Shown here: positions 7,902 through 9,695 of the stretch, piece after piece | How positions within the stretch are numbered: position 1 is the first letter of the stretch | How the letters are laid out: each line of letters starts with the position of its first letter | Assembly (NCBI GenBank): GCA_902773065.1 | Contig: CACYDD010000414.1 | Span: forward strand, 1-9,695 | DNA: 9,695 nucleotides | Direction of reading: 5' to 3' | Source of the DNA: an uncultured Ruminococcus sp. | GTDB taxonomy: Bacteria > Bacillota > Clostridia > Oscillospirales > Acutalibacteraceae | The notes under the pieces: generated by a model | Database searches by the model: none | The model's input: only the letters and a program-made list of their open reading frames with translations | Told to the model about the DNA's origin: nothing | Program-made: the position numbers and the translations under genes

Positions 7902-8510
7902 ATGAACGATCCTTACAAGGTACTGAATGTCCCGTACAATGCGACGGATGAAGAAATCAAGCAGGCATACAGAAAGCTTGCAAAAAAATATCACCCCGAC
8001 AGATACCAGAACAGTCCGCTTGCGGAAAGTGCGTCGGAAAAAATGAAAGAGATCAATGAGGCATACGACAGGATCAAAGCCGAGCGTAAAACCGGCAAGC
8101 ACAGCAATTCGAACAGTTACGGAAATTATTACACTTCTCAGTCTGAGAGTACATCAAGTGATATCTATCGTGAGGTTCGTATCCTGATCAACAGCGAACG
8201 ATACGATCAGGCAGAAGCACTTCTTGACAGTATTCTATCGATAGACCGGGATGCAAACTGGTATTACTATAAATCCTTGCTGGCTTATCGCAAAGGCTGG
8301 TTGGAAGAAGCTTATAATTATGCTTCGACAGCCTGTCATATTGATCCGAGCAATGTAGAGTATCAGGCTTTTTATAACAGAGTTGCCGAGCAGCGCAGAG
8401 GAAATTACGGGGGATATCGGCCAAGCAGTGCAGACGGGTGCGGCTGCTGTGATATGCTGATGTGTATGCTTTGCAGTGACTGTTTCTGCAACGGTTGCTG
8501 CGGAACATGA
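7902..8510 (+). CDS. J-domain (DnaJ-like) co-chaperone with TPR region and cysteine-rich tail
   Basis: Residues 1-65 are a complete J-domain: DPYKVLNV at the start, helix II with IKQAYRKLAKKYHPD, the essential HPD at 31-33, and helix III with INEAYDRI. J-domains stimulate the ATPase of DnaK-type Hsp70. It is not DnaJ itself: the Gly/Phe region, the CxxCxGxG zinc repeats and the client domain are absent. A Ser/Asn/Tyr-rich linker (about 66-88) leads to a TPR-like region (92-167) paralogous to the preceding gene product. A Gly/Tyr-rich stretch and a tail with nine cysteines between 180 and 200 (180, 182, 183, 188, 191, 194, 196, 199, 200) follow. The tail could bind metal or associate with membrane. 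The ribosome site AAGAGGA (7887-7893) lies 8 nt before the ATG. The client is unknown; neighbours suggest the DUF5685 and membrane proteins. Confidence 0.88.
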   Translation: MNDPYKVLNVPYNATDEEIKQAYRKLAKKYHPDRYQNSPLAESASEKMKEINEAYDRIKAERKTGKHSNSNSYGNYYTSQSESTSSDIYREVRILINSERYDQAEALLDSILSIDRDANWYYYKSLLAYRKGWLEEAYNYASTACHIDPSNVEYQAFYNRVAEQRRGNYGGYRPSSADGCGCCDMLMCMLCSDCFCNGCCGT

Positions 8511-8511
8511 C

Positions 8512-8517
8512 GGAGGG
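8512..8517 (+). promoter_or_regulatory. ribosome binding site with long spacing for the membrane-protein gene
   Basis: GGAGGG directly follows the stop of the J-domain gene and is the only good Shine-Dalgarno site here, but it is 14 nt from the ATG at 8532, longer than usual. No in-frame ATG, GTG or TTG lies closer; the codons between are AT-rich, including an ATT at 8529. Translation may be modest or coupled to the upstream gene. Confidence 0.55.
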
Positions 8518-8531
8518 AATATATCAAAATT

Positions 8532-9068
8532 ATGAACAATACTCAGAAAACAGCCGCAGGAGGACTTACTGCGGCTCTGTGTGCAACAATGATGTTTCTG
8601 ACCGGTCTGATCCCGATCGGTCAGTATGCTTTTCCGGCAATTTCGGGAATCGTGATACTTTCGTTTTCTTATGCGGCAGGGAAGAAATGGGCTGTTTATT
8701 CTTTTGCGGCAACGGCGGCAATTTCATTTTTTATCTGTTCAGATAAGGAAGCGGTTGTGATTTTTACACTGATCTTTGGATATTATCCGCTGATAAGGGA
8801 TTCTCTGGAGAAATTCAAAAAGCGATTTTTGACCTGGTCTGTTAAACTTCTTGTTTTTAATGCGGCTGCAGGTGTGTATTATGTCGCTGCAGTGATGCTG
8901 ATAGGGATTAACCCCGAAGAATTTTATCCTTTCGGAATGTCACTGCCGTTTGTCTTTTTGGTGTTTGTCAATCTGGCATTTATAGGGTATGATAAGATGT
9001 TGAAGATATTTGAAATAAGATACAAAAATTTCATCAAAAAAACAATAAAAAGTATTTTCAGGCAATAA
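8532..9068 (+). CDS. integral membrane protein, ECF-transporter S-component-like
   Basis: The 178-residue protein is hydrophobic, with about six predicted helices near residues 8-28, 33-49, 53-70, 73-90, 103-125 and 136-156, and a basic C-terminal tail (KKTIKSIF). Size and topology fit the S (substrate-binding) components of ECF vitamin transporters, and the opening GGLTAALCATMMFLTGLIP resembles their first helix. A conserved-looking SDKEAVVIF...FGYYPLI block sits between helices three and four. No substrate-specific motif of a named family (riboflavin, thiamine, biotin and so on) was recognised, and no ECF ATPase or T-component gene is in the window. I know similar proteins only as hypothetical clostridial membrane proteins. 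It is the last gene of the cluster that starts at 6626, 21 nt after the J-domain gene; no convincing terminator follows. Confidence 0.72.
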   Translation: MNNTQKTAAGGLTAALCATMMFLTGLIPIGQYAFPAISGIVILSFSYAAGKKWAVYSFAATAAISFFICSDKEAVVIFTLIFGYYPLIRDSLEKFKKRFLTWSVKLLVFNAAAGVYYVAAVMLIGINPEEFYPFGMSLPFVFLVFVNLAFIGYDKMLKIFEIRYKNFIKKTIKSIFRQ

Positions 9069-9162
9069 ATTGTCGATAAATAATTTCAATTTTGATATCT
9101 TTCTACATGGGAATAATAACTTAATTTTTATGTATATATGACGATTTATAATTTTAAATAAT

Positions 9163-9193
9163 TAGTATATATTGTAAATATGTATATATACTA
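9163..9193. repeat. AT-rich inverted repeat
   Basis: TAGTATATAT (9163-9172) and ATATATACTA (9184-9193) are exact reverse complements with an 11-nt centre. It lies about 30 nt upstream of the -35 box of the SH3b promoter, so it could be an operator or a curved upstream element. In sequence this AT-rich a 10-bp palindrome may arise by chance, and no T-run follows, so it is not a terminator. Confidence 0.4.
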
Positions 9194-9225
9194 TAAAAAA
9201 TATCATAATTTATACAATTTGACGG

Positions 9226-9254
9226 TTGCAAAAAAATTAAAATCAGGTTATAAT
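9226..9254 (+). promoter_or_regulatory. sigma-A-type promoter of the SH3b-protein gene
   Basis: TTGCAA (9226-9231) and a consensus TATAAT (9249-9254) are separated by 17 nt, the ideal spacing. Transcription would begin near 9261, giving a leader of roughly 75 nt. The overlapping TTGACG at 9219-9224 is closer to the -35 consensus but is 24 nt from the -10 box, too far to pair with it. Confidence 0.65.
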
Positions 9255-9288
9255 TATTACAAAGATTAAACTATTTAACTTAACATAA

Positions 9289-9315
9289 AGTAACAATGTT
9301 GTAAAATGTTGTAAT
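9289..9315 (+). promoter_or_regulatory. TGTAA-type direct repeats, possible WalR-like box, with a perfect 10-nt tandem repeat
   Basis: AATGTTGTAA occurs twice back to back (9295-9304, 9305-9314). Read as hexamers, the region is AGTAAC-N5-TGTAAA-N4-TGTAAT. The known WalR (YycF) consensus in Bacillus and Staphylococcus is TGTWAH-N5-TGTWAH; the first pair has the right spacing with one mismatch, the second pair matches both hexamers but is 1 nt short. The gene downstream is an exported SH3b protein, the kind of target WalR has. Against it, the site is downstream of the predicted transcription start, so it would act as a repressing site or in the RNA. Confidence 0.3.
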
Positions 9316-9320
9316 TTGAA

Positions 9321-9327
9321 GAAAGGG
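9321..9327 (+). promoter_or_regulatory. ribosome binding site that decides the SH3b-gene start
   Basis: GAAAGGG is followed after 10 nt by TTG at 9338. The in-frame GTG at 9329 lies only 1 nt beyond the site, too close for initiation, so TTG is preferred. Confidence 0.65.
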
Positions 9328-9337
9328 CGTGTTACCG

Positions 9338-9676
9338 TTGAATTTTAACTTACATAATCGTCACACTATTATTACGAAAGCGGCGCAGAAAATAGCCGAT
9401 ACCCCACGCAAAATGAGAAAGGCTGTTGCAGTATTGTGCGCTGTTGCAGTGGTTGGTGTTTCCATGCCCGTTATTTCCATGTCTGTCGGAGCACAGACAG
9501 ATATCAATGCCTCATCGACTGATTATCTGAATCTTCGTTCAGGTGCAGGTACAAATTACAGCGTTATCAAAGTGCTTAATAAAAACACTTCAGTAACTGT
9601 TGTCGATAAATCAAATAAAAACTGGATCAAGGTAAAGCTGTCTGACGGAACAACAGGTTATTGTTCGGCAGATTAA
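9338..9676 (+). CDS. exported bacterial SH3 (SH3b) domain protein, possibly cut short by an in-frame stop
   Basis: From the TTG start the protein has 112 residues. A basic N-terminal region of about 28 residues leads to a hydrophobic segment (29-50) and a plausible signal peptidase I site V-G-A52/Q53. Residues 62-112 form one SH3b domain: DYLNLRSGAGTNYSVI, a KNTSVTVV strand, NWIKVKL and DGTTGYCSAD. SH3b domains in exported proteins usually bind peptidoglycan or target cell-wall hydrolases. The frame ends with TAA at 9674, where family members have Tyr in a SADYL ending, and the same frame continues L-N-I-T-T-D to the window edge; this looks like a longer protein interrupted at that codon. An ATG at 9413 would give a conventional short signal peptide, but no ribosome site precedes it. 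The gene has its own promoter and is not part of the upstream operon. Confidence 0.75.
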   Translation: MNFNLHNRHTIITKAAQKIADTPRKMRKAVAVLCAVAVVGVSMPVISMSVGAQTDINASSTDYLNLRSGAGTNYSVIKVLNKNTSVTVVDKSNKNWIKVKLSDGTTGYCSAD

Positions 9677-9695
9677 CTGAATATTACGACCGATG

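Larger units (their letters stand above)
9069..9337. other. AT-rich intergenic region between the J-domain cluster and the SH3b gene
   Basis: About 270 nt with no supported gene on either strand and an extreme AT bias compared with the flanking genes. The first half has AT-rich runs and an inverted repeat; the second half has the promoter, a tandem repeat and the ribosome site of the SH3b gene. I see no GC-rich terminator for the upstream operon; the best candidate is a 6-bp AT stem (9067-9072 with 9087-9092), which is too weak to call. Confidence 0.8.

Noticed and set aside
9067..9092. Terminator after the membrane-protein gene
   Set aside because: AAATTG and CAATTT form only a 6-bp AT-rich stem with a 14-nt loop and no clear T-tract; expected by chance in this sequence.
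9092..9119. Second promoter, TTGATA-N16-TAATAA
   Set aside because: Both boxes are poor and the surrounding DNA is so AT-rich that such pairs are expected by chance; the 9226-9254 promoter is much better.
9329..9331. GTG as the start of the SH3b gene
   Set aside because: It is 1 nt from the Shine-Dalgarno site GAAAGGG (9321-9327), too close to initiate; the TTG at 9338 has normal spacing.
1..9695. CRISPR array, insertion sequence, tRNA or rRNA
   Set aside because: No spaced repeat array, transposase, terminal inverted repeats or recognisable RNA gene was found on either strand.

Overview
The window reads as a chromosomal segment of a low-to-moderate G+C Firmicute of class Clostridia, most likely Ruminococcus or a close relative (Oscillospiraceae). 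This rests on the gene order tilS-hpt-ftsH, the style of the Shine-Dalgarno sites, the DUF5685 / J-domain / small membrane protein neighbourhood, and a secreted SH3b protein of the kind common in ruminococci. The genus is an inference from family knowledge; no search was run. All supported genes lie on the + strand.

Positions 2-3711 hold a housekeeping block: tilS (its 5' end is outside the window), hpt and ftsH, separated by 21-26 nt, each with a good ribosome binding site. This is the same order as in Bacillus. A 78-nt gap with a perfect 10-bp hairpin (3741-3766) separates ftsH from uvrA (3790-6612), the excinuclease ABC subunit A.

Positions 6626-9068 hold four tightly packed genes (gaps 12-25 nt) that probably continue the uvrA transcript: a DUF5685-type protein with a cysteine cluster and an Asp-rich motif; a 113-residue TPR-like protein with a cysteine-rich tail; a 202-residue J-domain protein whose C-terminal half is a paralogue of that small protein and also ends in a cysteine-rich tail; and a small protein with about six membrane segments that resembles ECF-transporter S components. 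This is the least understood part of the window and the best candidate for an undescribed system: a J-domain co-chaperone module with cysteine-rich termini and a membrane partner.

Positions 9069-9337 are a strongly AT-rich intergenic region with a good sigma-A-type promoter (9226-9254) and a tandem TGTAA-type repeat (9289-9315) resembling the WalR cell-wall regulator box. It drives an exported SH3b-domain protein (9338-9676). The reading frame of that protein stops exactly where a conserved SH3b tyrosine is expected and stays open and protein-like after the stop, so it may be an interrupted longer gene.
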